From NCBI GenBank assembly GCA_965651255.1, contig CBFGRU010000078.1:1-11923 (forward strand): a stretch of 11,923 nucleotides of DNA, given 5' to 3'. Below the pieces are notes generated by a model. The model saw only the letters and a list, made by a program, of their open reading frames with translations, made no database searches and had not been told where the DNA came from. The translations under genes and the position numbers were made by a program. The first letter of the stretch is position 1; each line of letters starts with the position of its first letter. The stretch is from CBFGRU01 sp965651255 (GTDB lineage: Bacteria > Planctomycetota > Phycisphaerae > Phycisphaerales > SM1A02). Below, piece by piece: positions 1-7,200 of this stretch.

Positions 1-342
1 CTCATCAAGACTCTTTCGAAGCATCTCCGCGAGGGCATCGACTCTCTGCTGCGCGTCGGTCGATGGTTGGCTTTTTGACGGAGTAGAAGCCGCTGCAGAG
101 TATGCTTTCCGCGCTGCCTCCGAGGAAGGAATGGCACGACGGGGCGCTGTCTTGGATGCTCCGCGAGCGTTTCGCTCGGCAGGCGTTGCGGTCACTTCAA
201 CAATCGTCTTTCGACCGATGCCGAGCAGCCCCCCCTGTTTCATCGTGCGAGTCTGGACAATAACGGCATCTGCTCCCAGATCTCGCTTCACGGCTGCGAG
301 CGCTTCTGCCATTGTATATGCACGGTATGTCTTCAACTTCAC
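1..342 (-). CDS. flhF: FlhF, SRP-type GTPase for flagellar placement (N-terminal part)
   Basis: This is the first 114 codons of flhF; the gene continues past the left edge, so the GTPase (NG) domain with its P-loop is not visible. The start is read as GTG at 342, because GGAGGG lies eight bases upstream and the protein then opens VKLKTYRAYTMAEALAAVKR, like the usual FlhF opening (MKIKRY..., then D/E-rich helix and LG.DAVI). Residues 1-54 form the conserved N-terminal domain, including DLGADAVIVQTRT and the GLLGIGRKTIVEVTA strand. From about residue 55 a basic, Ala/Ser-rich linker begins, and residues 97-114 (AQQRVDALAEMLRKSL) look like the start of a helix before the N domain. FlhF is known to recruit early flagellar parts to the membrane site and often sits just after flhA, as here. 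An in-frame ATG at 366 is a less likely start. Confidence 0.93.
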   Translation of the reverse strand, partial: MKLKTYRAYTMAEALAAVKRDLGADAVIVQTRTMKQGGLLGIGRKTIVEVTATPAERNARGASKTAPRRAIPSSEAARKAYSAAASTPSKSQPSTDAQQRVDALAEMLRKSLDE

Positions 343-348
343 CGATTG

Positions 349-362
349 AGCCCTCCATGGCT
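349..362 (-). promoter_or_regulatory. Hairpin holding the flhF Shine-Dalgarno in its loop
   Basis: On the coding strand AGCC-ATGGAG-GGCT forms a 4-bp perfect stem with a six-base loop. The loop fits ANGGAN, the loop pattern favoured by CsrA, and includes half of the SD (GGAGGG) that serves the GTG at 342. A second hairpin without GGA (AGCGC-AGAT-GCGCT, 370-383) lies just upstream in the 57-base flhA-flhF gap. The pairing is seen directly; regulation is inferred. Confidence 0.4.
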
Positions 363-399
363 TCATGACAGCGCATCTGCGCTCATGCAGAAGTGCGGA

Positions 400-2556
400 T
401 TACGCGGCCCCGACGCCCGCGTGACGCGCCCGCTGCGGTTCCAACTGTACCAGACCCACCGACTCAATGTCGAGTTCACGAACGATCTCGTTGTAGCCGA
501 GGACGATGACGCCCGGCACGCGGCCTTCACAGACCTGTCTCACCTGCGCACGAACACTCGGCGACGCAAGGACGACGATCGGCCGCCCATCACGTACGAG
601 CGGGTCCGCCGCTGACGTGATTGCCCGCGCGATGCGGTTCGCCACATCCGGCGGCATCGACATGGTTGTGCCGCCCGGGCCGCGATCGACGTAACCGGAG
701 ATGACATCTTCAACCGAAGGATCCGTGGTCACACACCAGAGTCTGCTATGGCCGTTCTCATCTGTCTCCGCATGCTGCAATGAAATGGTGCGACGCAAGG
801 CATTGCGCACGTACTCCGTCAGCACATCGGTGTCCTTCGTGTGTGTCGCCCAGTCCGCAAGCGTCTCCACGATGGTCTCGAGATCACGCACCGGAACCCG
901 CTCGTTCAGCAGGTTCTGCAGCACCTTCTGCAGGTCGCCTGGCTTGATCGCCGAGGGAATCGCCTCTTCAACCAGCTTGGGCGACTTCTTGCGAAGCTCA
1001 TCCAGCAAGTGATTCACTTCTTCACGTGTGAGCAACTCGGCTGCGTGATCCTTGATCAATTCGGTCAAGTGGGTGGCCATGACGCTCGTGGCATCGACCA
1101 CGGTGTAGTTCATCGACTCTGCGCGGTGCTTCATCTCCGGCTCAATCCAGGTCGCCTCCAGGCCGAACGCTGGCTCCAGTCCTCGTATGCCTTCGAGTCG
1201 TCCACTTGCCATCCCTGAATCCATCGCCATGAGAAGATCTGGATAGACCTGGCCGCGGCCGACGGATGCACCCCGAATCTTCACGCGGTATTCATGCGGA
1301 TCGAGTTGCATGTTGTCCCGGATGCGAATCGGTGGAACCACCACTCCGATCTCTGCCGCGAGCTGACGCCGAATCATGGCAATGCGATCCAGCAGGTCGC
1401 CACCTCGACTGGCATCAACCACCTGCACCAGGCCGTAACCGATTTCAATCTCCATGACATCCACATGCAGAAGCTCCTCAACGGGCGGCGGTTCTGCACT
1501 GGCTCCGGATGCTTCAGCGCGGGCTTCGGCTTCTTTCATCACCCTGGCCTGCTTGCCGGTAAACCGCAAACCCCACGCAAGGGCGGCCATCAGCACCGCA
1601 CCAAGCAGCAGCGGCAGGGATGGAAGGGGCGTCATCGCCAGCAGGAGCAGAAACCCCGAGATGAGATAGAGCGCCACTGGTTGCGATGAGAGCTGATCGG
1701 GAATCTCTTCGCCAAGCGTTTGCTTGTTTCCGGAACGAGCAACGATCAGACCAGCCGCAATCGCAATGATGAACGAAGGAATCTGGCTGACCAGCCCGTC
1801 ACCGATCGTCAACAAGGTGAAGACGCGGGCGGAGTCAGCCATTGACCAGCCCTTGTCGAACATGCCGATGCCAATGCCGCCGAGAATGTTGATGAAGGTG
1901 ATGATGATGCCGGCGATTGCATCACCTCGAACGAACTTGCTGGCACCATCCATTGCCCCGTAGAAGTCTGCCTCACTGGTGATCTGTGTGCGGCGTTCGC
2001 GCGCCTGCTCTTCGTTGATCAGACCTGCGGAAAGATCGGCATCAATGGCCATCTGCTTTCCGGGCATCGCATCAAGCGTGAATCGCGCGGCAACTTCGGA
2101 CATGCGCGTCGCGCCCTTGGTAATCACGACGAACTGCACGATGATGAGAATGACGAAGATGATGACCCCGACCGCCGGTGATGATCCTGCCACAAACTGG
2201 CCGAATGCCTCAATGACATGACCAGCGATCTGGCTGGCCTGGTCGGGAGATGCTGCATCCGCAGAGAGAATCAGCCGTGTGGAGGCGACGTTGAGTACCA
2301 GTCGAAAGAGCGTTGTCCCCAACAACAGGGCCGGAAACACGCTGAACTCAAGCGGCTTCCCCATGTAGATCGTCGTCATCAGAATGACCGACGCCAGGCC
2401 GATGTTCGCGCAGATGAAGATGTCCATCATCGATGGCGGCAGCGGCACCAGCAGCACCACCATCATCATCAGGAACGCCAACGGCACGAACAGGTGACGA
2501 TGCCGGGCCAGTCGTTCAAAGAGTGGGAGCGGGAATGGCGATGAACGTTCAGTCAC
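400..2556 (-). CDS. flhA: FlhA, flagellar type III export gate protein
   Basis: A full-length 718-residue FlhA (the family is usually about 690-720). Several hydrophobic segments fill roughly residues 20-331, and a large cytoplasmic domain follows from about 360 to the end. The FHIPEP family signature is complete at residues 151-176 (RMSEVAARFTLDAMPGKQMA followed by IDADLS). It is followed by SEADFYGAMDGASKFVRGDA (residues 194-213), whose Asp212 probably matches the conserved Asp of the proton pathway, and by IGDGLVSQIPS (251-261). FlhA forms the cytoplasmic nonamer ring that docks chaperone-substrate complexes and couples export to the proton motive force. The start is GTG at 2556, with GAGGG nine bases upstream. 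The gap from flhB is 129 bases, the longest between two genes from fliL to flhF, and holds hairpins annotated separately. Confidence 0.98.
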   Translation of the reverse strand: MTERSSPFPLPLFERLARHRHLFVPLAFLMMMVVLLVPLPPSMMDIFICANIGLASVILMTTIYMGKPLEFSVFPALLLGTTLFRLVLNVASTRLILSADAASPDQASQIAGHVIEAFGQFVAGSSPAVGVIIFVILIIVQFVVITKGATRMSEVAARFTLDAMPGKQMAIDADLSAGLINEEQARERRTQITSEADFYGAMDGASKFVRGDAIAGIIITFINILGGIGIGMFDKGWSMADSARVFTLLTIGDGLVSQIPSFIIAIAAGLIVARSGNKQTLGEEIPDQLSSQPVALYLISGFLLLLAMTPLPSLPLLLGAVLMAALAWGLRFTGKQARVMKEAEARAEASGASAEPPPVEELLHVDVMEIEIGYGLVQVVDASRGGDLLDRIAMIRRQLAAEIGVVVPPIRIRDNMQLDPHEYRVKIRGASVGRGQVYPDLLMAMDSGMASGRLEGIRGLEPAFGLEATWIEPEMKHRAESMNYTVVDATSVMATHLTELIKDHAAELLTREEVNHLLDELRKKSPKLVEEAIPSAIKPGDLQKVLQNLLNERVPVRDLETIVETLADWATHTKDTDVLTEYVRNALRRTISLQHAETDENGHSRLWCVTTDPSVEDVISGYVDRGPGGTTMSMPPDVANRIARAITSAADPLVRDGRPIVVLASPSVRAQVRQVCEGRVPGVIVLGYNEIVRELDIESVGLVQLEPQRARHAGVGAA

Positions 2557-2558
2557 GC

Positions 2559-2625
2559 GCCAAATCCCTCTTGCTGACTCGCACGATCAGGCCTCCTGCC
2601 TCACACAACCGGTCGCTTCGACCGG
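2559..2625 (-). promoter_or_regulatory. Hairpin cluster in the flhB-flhA spacer upstream of flhA
   Basis: Read on the coding strand, three structures lie in order. First is a 7-bp perfect stem CCGGTCG-AAG-CGACCGG (2625-2609). Second is a 4-bp stem AGGC-AGGAG-GCCT with GGA in a five-base loop (2601-2589). Third is a bulged stem around the flhA SD (2574-2559), pairing GCAAG with TTTGGC and leaving loop AGGGA. The first could also be an attenuator or processing site; it has no T-run, so it is not a convincing intrinsic terminator. I see no credible gene in this spacer. Confidence 0.3.
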
Positions 2626-2685
2626 CTCGGTCTCTCGGGGCGTCATCCAAACGCTCCCAGCGATTCATTCATCGGCATGATGGAC

Positions 2686-3756
2686 TTATCCGGCCCTCTT
2701 TCCGCTGAGTCGGAAGACATACGCCAGAATCTCGGCCACTGCCTGGTAGAAGTCGGGCGGAATCTCCTGACCCACATCTACCTGCTTGTATAAGGCGCGA
2801 GCGAGGGGCTTGCGCTCAACAATCGGGATGCCATGTTGCAGTGCAATCTGCCGAATGCGAAAAGCAAGGTGATCCTGCCCCTTCGCGATGACCTTCGGCG
2901 CCTGATCCGCGTGTTCGTCGTAGGCAATCGCAATCGAGATATGTTCGGGGTTCGTAATGATGACATCCGCCTTGGGGACTGCCGCTCCGATCCGCTGCAT
3001 CGAGAGCTGTTGCTGCATTCGCATCCGTCGCTTGCGGACTTCCGGGTCACCCTCGGTTTCCTTCATCTCCTGTTTCACTTCGGTCTTACTCATTCGTAGA
3101 TCACGCCGGTGCTTCCAGCGCTGATACGCCAGGTCGATGATCCCAAGCAGCAAAAGTACCGCCAGGACACGGAGCGCCAGCATGAACAACATCCACCCGA
3201 TCCGCCCGAGCGCCGGCATGAGGTCGAGCTGAGGAAGCGCGATGATCTCCTCAGCATCCAGCCAGATGCTGATGACCGCCACGAGTACGACCAACGCAAC
3301 CTTGAAGCTGTCGATCCCTGACTTCACGATCGCATTCAGGCCGAAGATCCGTTGGAACCCTTTGATCGGATTGAGCTTGCTCAGTTTCGGCTGCACCTGT
3401 TTGGTACTGAACAGCCACCCAATCTGCCAGAAGTGCGAGATGTACGCGATGATCCACGCGACGAGCAGAATCGGAGCCCCAAGGCGCACGAACCATTCCA
3501 GCGACTCTCGAAGCAGGCCGCCCGATTGTTCGACGGAGATGAGCGAGGCGGGACCATCGCCGCCGAGAAGGTGCTCCATCATGACCTTCATTCCGCCCAG
3601 AGTCGGCAGCAGCGCGAACCACAGGGTCAGCGTGACACCGATGAGCAGCAGGGCGCTGGCGGCATCCATGCTCTTGGCGACATTCCCTTCTTCGCGCGCA
3701 TCGTGCAGTCGCTTTGGAGTCGCGTCTTCGGTCTTTTCGCCCATGTCTTCCGGCAT
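2686..3756 (-). CDS. flhB: FlhB, export switch protein with variant autocleavage motif
   Basis: A 356-residue FlhB. It opens with the family's EKTEDATPKRLHDAREEGNV (residues 7-26), then has four hydrophobic segments (roughly 32-50, 90-108, 150-170, 187-210), a basic linker helix (about 212-255, KHRRDLRMSKTEVKQEMKETEGDPEVRKRRMR) and the cytoplasmic C-terminal domain. FlhB cleaves itself between Asn and Pro of an NPTH motif to switch export from rod/hook to filament substrates. Here the site reads NPEH (Asn269-Pro270-Glu271-His272), so Thr is replaced by Glu while the scissile Asn-Pro and His are kept. The start ATG is six bases from the fliR stop and has no good SD, which suggests translational coupling to fliR. 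A second ATG at codon 5 is also possible. Confidence 0.98.
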   Translation of the reverse strand: MPEDMGEKTEDATPKRLHDAREEGNVAKSMDAASALLLIGVTLTLWFALLPTLGGMKVMMEHLLGGDGPASLISVEQSGGLLRESLEWFVRLGAPILLVAWIIAYISHFWQIGWLFSTKQVQPKLSKLNPIKGFQRIFGLNAIVKSGIDSFKVALVVLVAVISIWLDAEEIIALPQLDLMPALGRIGWMLFMLALRVLAVLLLLGIIDLAYQRWKHRRDLRMSKTEVKQEMKETEGDPEVRKRRMRMQQQLSMQRIGAAVPKADVIITNPEHISIAIAYDEHADQAPKVIAKGQDHLAFRIRQIALQHGIPIVERKPLARALYKQVDVGQEIPPDFYQAVAEILAYVFRLSGKRAG

Positions 3757-3761
3757 GTTGC

Positions 3762-4556
3762 TTACGCGCCCCTCATCTCAATCCACATGAACATCGCGCG
3801 CAGTGCCGCATCGACTTCTTCAATGAGGACTTCGTCGATGATGGCGAGCCCCGCGCCGATGATGAACATCCCCGCCAGGATTCGCAGCGGAAAACCGAGA
3901 CTGAGAATGTTCAATTGCGGAACGCTTTTGGAGACGAAGCCCAGTGCAATCGTCTCAAGGAAGATCAGCGCGAGCAGCGGGGCTGCAATGCGCAGAGCCG
4001 TCTCGAAGGCCGCGCCCAGAATGCCGGTAAGCAATCCAATGAGTTGGGCGTCCGGCGAGAATCCGCCCAGAGGGATGTGGTCAAAGCTGTGCAGGACAGC
4101 CATGGCCATCGCTTCCAGACCGCCGATGGCGATGAAACCGATGAGAATCATGAAGAACAGAATCTGCCCGACCAGATCGCCTTCATCCTCAATCGCGGGG
4201 TTGTAAATCTGAGCAAACCCAAGCCCCATCTGCTGCCCCATGATGAGTCCGCCCGTCTGGGCAGCCATCAAAGGCAGTGTCGCAAGAAAGCCCACGACCG
4301 CGCCGAGTGTGATTTCCATCAGGACCAGCGGAAGCAAGCTCCACAGGTCCAGCGGCAGCGCGAGCCATTCCGGGTGCGCGCTGGAGAGGAGCGGGTAGAA
4401 GGCAAGCCCCAGCAGAAATGCCAACGACACACGGACGCGAATCGGAATCACGCTGGATGCGAACACCGGGCCGAAGATCATCAGCCCACCCAGCCGGAAG
4501 ATCACAAGGAGCGCTCCGGGAACATGCTGCAGAATGTCGCGCCAACCGTCGAGCAT
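3762..4556 (-). CDS. fliR: FliR, flagellar export gate protein
   Basis: A 264-residue hydrophobic FliR, usual length for the family (about 250-265). I start it at ATG 4556 rather than at an in-frame start 35 codons upstream. The ATG has AAGGA six bases before it, the protein then opens MLDGWRDILQHVPGALLVIFRLGG as FliR proteins do, and the longer version would overlap fliQ by 77 bases with non-hydrophobic sequence. Conserved family stretches include GLIMGQQMGLGFAQIYNP and VSKSVPQLNILSLGFPLRIL. FliR packs with five FliP and four FliQ subunits in the export gate. fliQ ends 28 bases upstream and flhB begins five bases after the stop. Confidence 0.97.
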   Translation of the reverse strand: MLDGWRDILQHVPGALLVIFRLGGLMIFGPVFASSVIPIRVRVSLAFLLGLAFYPLLSSAHPEWLALPLDLWSLLPLVLMEITLGAVVGFLATLPLMAAQTGGLIMGQQMGLGFAQIYNPAIEDEGDLVGQILFFMILIGFIAIGGLEAMAMAVLHSFDHIPLGGFSPDAQLIGLLTGILGAAFETALRIAAPLLALIFLETIALGFVSKSVPQLNILSLGFPLRILAGMFIIGAGLAIIDEVLIEEVDAALRAMFMWIEMRGA

Positions 4557-4584
4557 GCGGCGTCCTTGCGCTGGATTCGGCGAG

Positions 4585-4836
4585 TCAGAGCCCTGCGAAC
4601 ATCGTGGCTGCAAACTCCAGCATGCGCTGACCAATCCAGCCGATGAGCGCCACCGCAACAATGATCATCACAATGATCTTGGGAACGAACGTGAGCGTCT
4701 GCTCCTGAATCTGAGTCACCGCCTGAAAGAGTGAGATGATCAGACCCACCAGCAGGCCCGCCGCGAGAATCGGGAGGGAGATGATGAGCATCTCAAAGAG
4801 CGCCTCTCGTACCAGGTCAAGTCCGTCGATGGCCAT
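4585..4836 (-). CDS. fliQ: FliQ, flagellar export gate protein
   Basis: An 83-residue protein with the two-helix hairpin of FliQ. Helix one is about residues 13-38 and helix two about 51-70, separated by the conserved QAVTQIQEQTLTFVPKI loop (39-55). FliQ subunits wrap around the FliP/FliR core of the export pore. The start is ATG 4836, which matches the short family N-terminus (MAIDGLDLVREALFEML). AAGGG lies 11 bases upstream, a little far. The gene lies 69 bases downstream of fliP and directly before fliR, the usual fliPQR order. Confidence 0.97.
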   Translation of the reverse strand: MAIDGLDLVREALFEMLIISLPILAAGLLVGLIISLFQAVTQIQEQTLTFVPKIIVMIIVAVALIGWIGQRMLEFAATMFAGL

Positions 4837-4905
4837 GGTCTACTGATCCCTTCTCACGTGAGCAATACCGACCCTGCATGCAGACAGTCCCGTCACCTCT
4901 GACCG

Positions 4906-5763
4906 CTACGGGCCGCTGCCGAGCATCGAACCGGCCGCCCGCATGACCTCCAGCGTCTCTGCTGGTTGCTGAACGCTTGTCATCAATGACCCGACGACCA
5001 GTTGCCACCCATCGACCAGGACAAAGAGGAGCAGCTTGAATGGCAGTGAGATCAAGACGGGCGGCAGCATCAGCATGCCCATCGAGATAAGCAGACTGGC
5101 GATCACCATGTCGATGACGAGAAATGGAAGGTACACGCGAAAGCCGACGAGAAACGCCACCTTCAACTCGCTCAGAATGAAGGCGGGCACCAGTGTGAGC
5201 ATGTCAACATGTTCACGTGTCAGCGATGCGGGATCGGAAGTATCCACCCCGCGATAGTTCAACATCATGTACACGCCCGACCAGTTCCCACTGGCCTCGA
5301 TCTGCGCGAACATGAAATCACGCAATGGTTGTTTGGTCCGCTCCCAGGCGGTGGCCTGATCGGCATGCTGTCCATCCATGTATGGACGCAATCCTTCGTT
5401 GTACATGCGCTCCATCGTCGGCGCCATCACCACGAGTGTGACGAAGAGACTCAGCCCGATGACGACCTGGCTCGGCGGAAGCCCCTGCGTACCGAGCGCC
5501 TGTCGGAGCAGGCCGAGCGTAATGACGATCCGCGTGAAACACGTGCAGAGGATCAGTACGCTCGGCGCAAGACTGAGAACCGTCAACAGCAGGAGAACGT
5601 TCAACGTCGCGGAGAGGCCGCCCGACTCATTGCCCGGAATCGTTTGTGCAGCATCTTCGAGCAGGACGATCGGGTTGAACTGATCCGCGACATCCTGCGC
5701 AGTCACGTCGCTGGTGATGAGCAGTGCCCCCGCCATCAGGATGATTCGCAGCAAAGTGTTCAC
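4906..5763 (-). CDS. fliP: FliP, flagellar export gate protein with signal peptide
   Basis: A 285-residue FliP. I start it at GTG 5763: it overlaps the fliO stop as GTGA, and GGAG lies seven bases upstream. The longer in-frame start (TTG 5799) would add 12 charged residues in front of the signal peptide. Residues 1-23 form a signal peptide (VNTLLRIILMAGALLITSDVTA, probable cleavage after Ala-Gln). The two family signatures are present: LILCTCFTRIVITLGLLRQA (residues 70-89) followed by LGTQGLPPSQ, and AFILSELKVAFLVGFRVYLP (194-213) followed by FLVIDMVIASLLISMGMLML. Five FliP subunits make the centre of the export gate. FliO, encoded just upstream and overlapping, is the known assembly factor for the FliP ring, so the coupling makes sense. 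Confidence 0.97.
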   Translation of the reverse strand: MNTLLRIILMAGALLITSDVTAQDVADQFNPIVLLEDAAQTIPGNESGGLSATLNVLLLLTVLSLAPSVLILCTCFTRIVITLGLLRQALGTQGLPPSQVVIGLSLFVTLVVMAPTMERMYNEGLRPYMDGQHADQATAWERTKQPLRDFMFAQIEASGNWSGVYMMLNYRGVDTSDPASLTREHVDMLTLVPAFILSELKVAFLVGFRVYLPFLVIDMVIASLLISMGMLMLPPVLISLPFKLLLFVLVDGWQLVVGSLMTSVQQPAETLEVMRAAGSMLGSGP

Positions 5764-6650
5764 GCGCTCGCTCCGAAGCCGGGCAATACTCGGTGCCAAC
5801 GATTGCCGTTGCGAGTCAGGTCAACCATCTCGACTTCCTGCCCAGCGCGCCGTGCGGATTTCACTGCGCCGCCCGTCTGATTGATGGAGCGGTACGCAGT
5901 GGATTCCCGTTCCAATGCATCACTGAAACGTGAATCCCGAGAACCCGCTTCGATGCGCGACAGGAGATCGGCAACTTCATTCGGATCATGCACATCGCTG
6001 AGGGTGCGCATCTCACTACCGGTCTGATGAAGGAGCAGGACACGCCGCCCCATCTTCAGGATCACCAGGTGCTGTCGCCGTCCGAGCGGATACCGGGCCA
6101 TGATCTCGAGTACACCCGAAGGTCGTTTGGCACCCGCCATTGGCCCGCCGAATCGGCGAACCAGAAGGAACATTCCGAAGAGCAATCCCAGCACAACCGC
6201 CAGTCCCCCCAGCGTGCGGATCAGTTCGCCACCGATCCCGGCGGTGAACGACCCCGCTGACTCATCTTCTGAAAGACGCGTGCCCTGACCGAGCGCGAAG
6301 AGTCCGCTGTCAGTCCCGAGCGGGATGTTCTTCTCCGCGCTGGCGGCCGTCGAATCGTCAAGCTCCAACGGATCCGGGCTCGTGGATTCCGGAGTGGTCG
6401 AATCGCTTCCCGCTTCCGGCGAAATTTCGTTCGGTGTCTCTGCGCGAGACTCTTCGACTTCTGATTCCGGTGGCGACGCCGGTCGGCGCAGTTCGATCGT
6501 CGAGTTTGAAAGCAGAGTGCCCGGCCCGATCGATGCCGGACGCTCCGGCGCTGGCGAATCATCCTGCGACTGTGCGGGGACTGCAACGCCGCTGAACAGG
6601 ACACCCGCGACGATCAACTGAATTGCGCGACCAACTGATTTCTTCTTCAT
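5760..6650 (-). CDS. fliO: FliO, export gate assembly protein with long acidic periplasmic part
   Basis: A 296-residue protein, longer than most FliO (often about 120-220). Residues 1-29 are a signal peptide (MKKKSVGRAIQLIVAGVLFS..., cleavage near AQSQ). Residues 30-135 are low-complexity, rich in Ser, Pro, Glu, Asp and Thr. One membrane helix follows (about 142-166, LIRTLGGLAVVLGLLFGMFLL). After it comes the cytoplasmic FliO domain, with VLEIMARYPLGRRQHLVILK (180-199) and GRRVLLLHQTGSEMRTLSDV (201-220). FliO helps FliP assemble into the gate. The recognisable part is the helix plus the RYPLGRRQHLVILKMG block, and the position between fliN and fliP supports the call. ATG 6650 has AGGA seven bases upstream, in a hairpin loop annotated separately. 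Confidence 0.92.
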   Translation of the reverse strand: MKKKSVGRAIQLIVAGVLFSGVAVPAQSQDDSPAPERPASIGPGTLLSNSTIELRRPASPPESEVEESRAETPNEISPEAGSDSTTPESTSPDPLELDDSTAASAEKNIPLGTDSGLFALGQGTRLSEDESAGSFTAGIGGELIRTLGGLAVVLGLLFGMFLLVRRFGGPMAGAKRPSGVLEIMARYPLGRRQHLVILKMGRRVLLLHQTGSEMRTLSDVHDPNEVADLLSRIEAGSRDSRFSDALERESTAYRSINQTGGAVKSARRAGQEVEMVDLTRNGNRWHRVLPGFGASA

Positions 6651-6652
6651 GT

Positions 6653-6690
6653 CGCCATCCTGGCGTTGTTGCCGCTGGCTCCGCCAACGG
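6653..6690 (-). promoter_or_regulatory. Paired GGA-loop hairpins in the fliO leader
   Basis: On the coding strand an 8-bp stem with one G-U pair, CCGTTGGC-GGA-GCCAGCGG (6690-6672), has GGA as a three-base loop. It is followed by a 4-bp stem CGCC-AGGAT-GGCG (6665-6653) whose loop is the fliO SD itself, two bases before the ATG. The two GGA triplets are 22 bases apart. The layout resembles a CsrA dual-site target; the pairing is seen directly, the regulator is inferred. Confidence 0.45.
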
Positions 6691-6732
6691 GTTCACGACG
6701 GTTGTTCCGGCGTGAATCGATACTCAGTGGAT

Positions 6733-7191
6733 TTACTCTTCCGTGTCCGGCGTCTCGATGATTTCGCTGATGCGAACACAGAAGTTGTCATTAACGACGA
6801 GCACTTCTCCGCGGGCGACGTGCCGATTGTTCACGTAGATGTCCACGGGGTCACCGGCGGGCTTATCAAGCTCAACCACCGCCCCTTCATTCAGGCGCAG
6901 GACATCTTCGACGAACATTCGTGTTCGCCCAAGCTCGACTTTCACATGCAGGTTGACATCCGACAGCAGCGCAATACCGCTTGAATCACGATTCAGGCCC
7001 GATCGGTCGAACCGCGGAAGGTCGAAGCGCTGTCCCCCCACCGTGTCCACCTCTTCCTGCATCTCATCAACATCACCCTGAGCGGTGTCGATCGCCTCTT
7101 CGAGAAGTTGCTCATCAGAGCCGTCCGCGTCATTCGGGGGCGGATTCTGCGGCAGGTCGTTCACGATGTCATCGGGTCGATCGTCAGCCAT
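6733..7191 (-). CDS. fliN: FliN, flagellar C-ring switch protein
   Basis: A 152-residue FliN, counted from ATG 7191. Residues 1-70 are an acidic, low-complexity N-terminal region (DGSDEQLLEEAIDTAQGDVD...). Residues 73-147 form the SpoA/FliN domain (IALLSDVNLHVKVELGRTRM, then VVELDKPAGDPVDIYVNNRH, then VARGEVLVVNDNFCVRISEI). FliN lines the bottom of the cytoplasmic C-ring and helps in both switching and export. A GTG three codons upstream (7200) is an alternative start: it has AGGA six bases before it, whereas the ATG has GAGGTG. A FliM gene is normally the neighbour, but fliL comes directly before here. The leader is strongly structured. Confidence 0.95.
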   Translation of the reverse strand: MADDRPDDIVNDLPQNPPPNDADGSDEQLLEEAIDTAQGDVDEMQEEVDTVGGQRFDLPRFDRSGLNRDSSGIALLSDVNLHVKVELGRTRMFVEDVLRLNEGAVVELDKPAGDPVDIYVNNRHVARGEVLVVNDNFCVRISEIIETPDTEE

Positions 7192-7200
7192 CCATGGCAC

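Noticed and set aside
343..366. flhF start at ATG 366
   Set aside because: It would add MKPWRAQS before the conserved opening and lacks its own SD; the GGAGGG within it fits GTG 342.
2655..2690. An 11-codon reading frame after flhB (MPMNESLGAFG)
   Set aside because: Too short, no SD, and no sign of selection.
3352..4646. Two long plus-strand open frames (about 284 and 310 codons) opposite flhB and fliR
   Set aside because: They have low-complexity His/Arg/Gln-rich or Ser/Met/Pro-rich translations, no family resemblance, and lie antisense to clearly conserved genes. This is expected in GC-rich coding DNA.
4557..4661. A longer FliR starting 35 codons upstream
   Set aside because: The extension is not FliR-like, overlaps fliQ, and the internal ATG at 4556 has AAGGA at ideal spacing.
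4853..4862. CTCACGTGAG 10-bp palindrome in the fliP-fliQ spacer
   Set aside because: Short, with no second copy or promoter nearby; likely chance.
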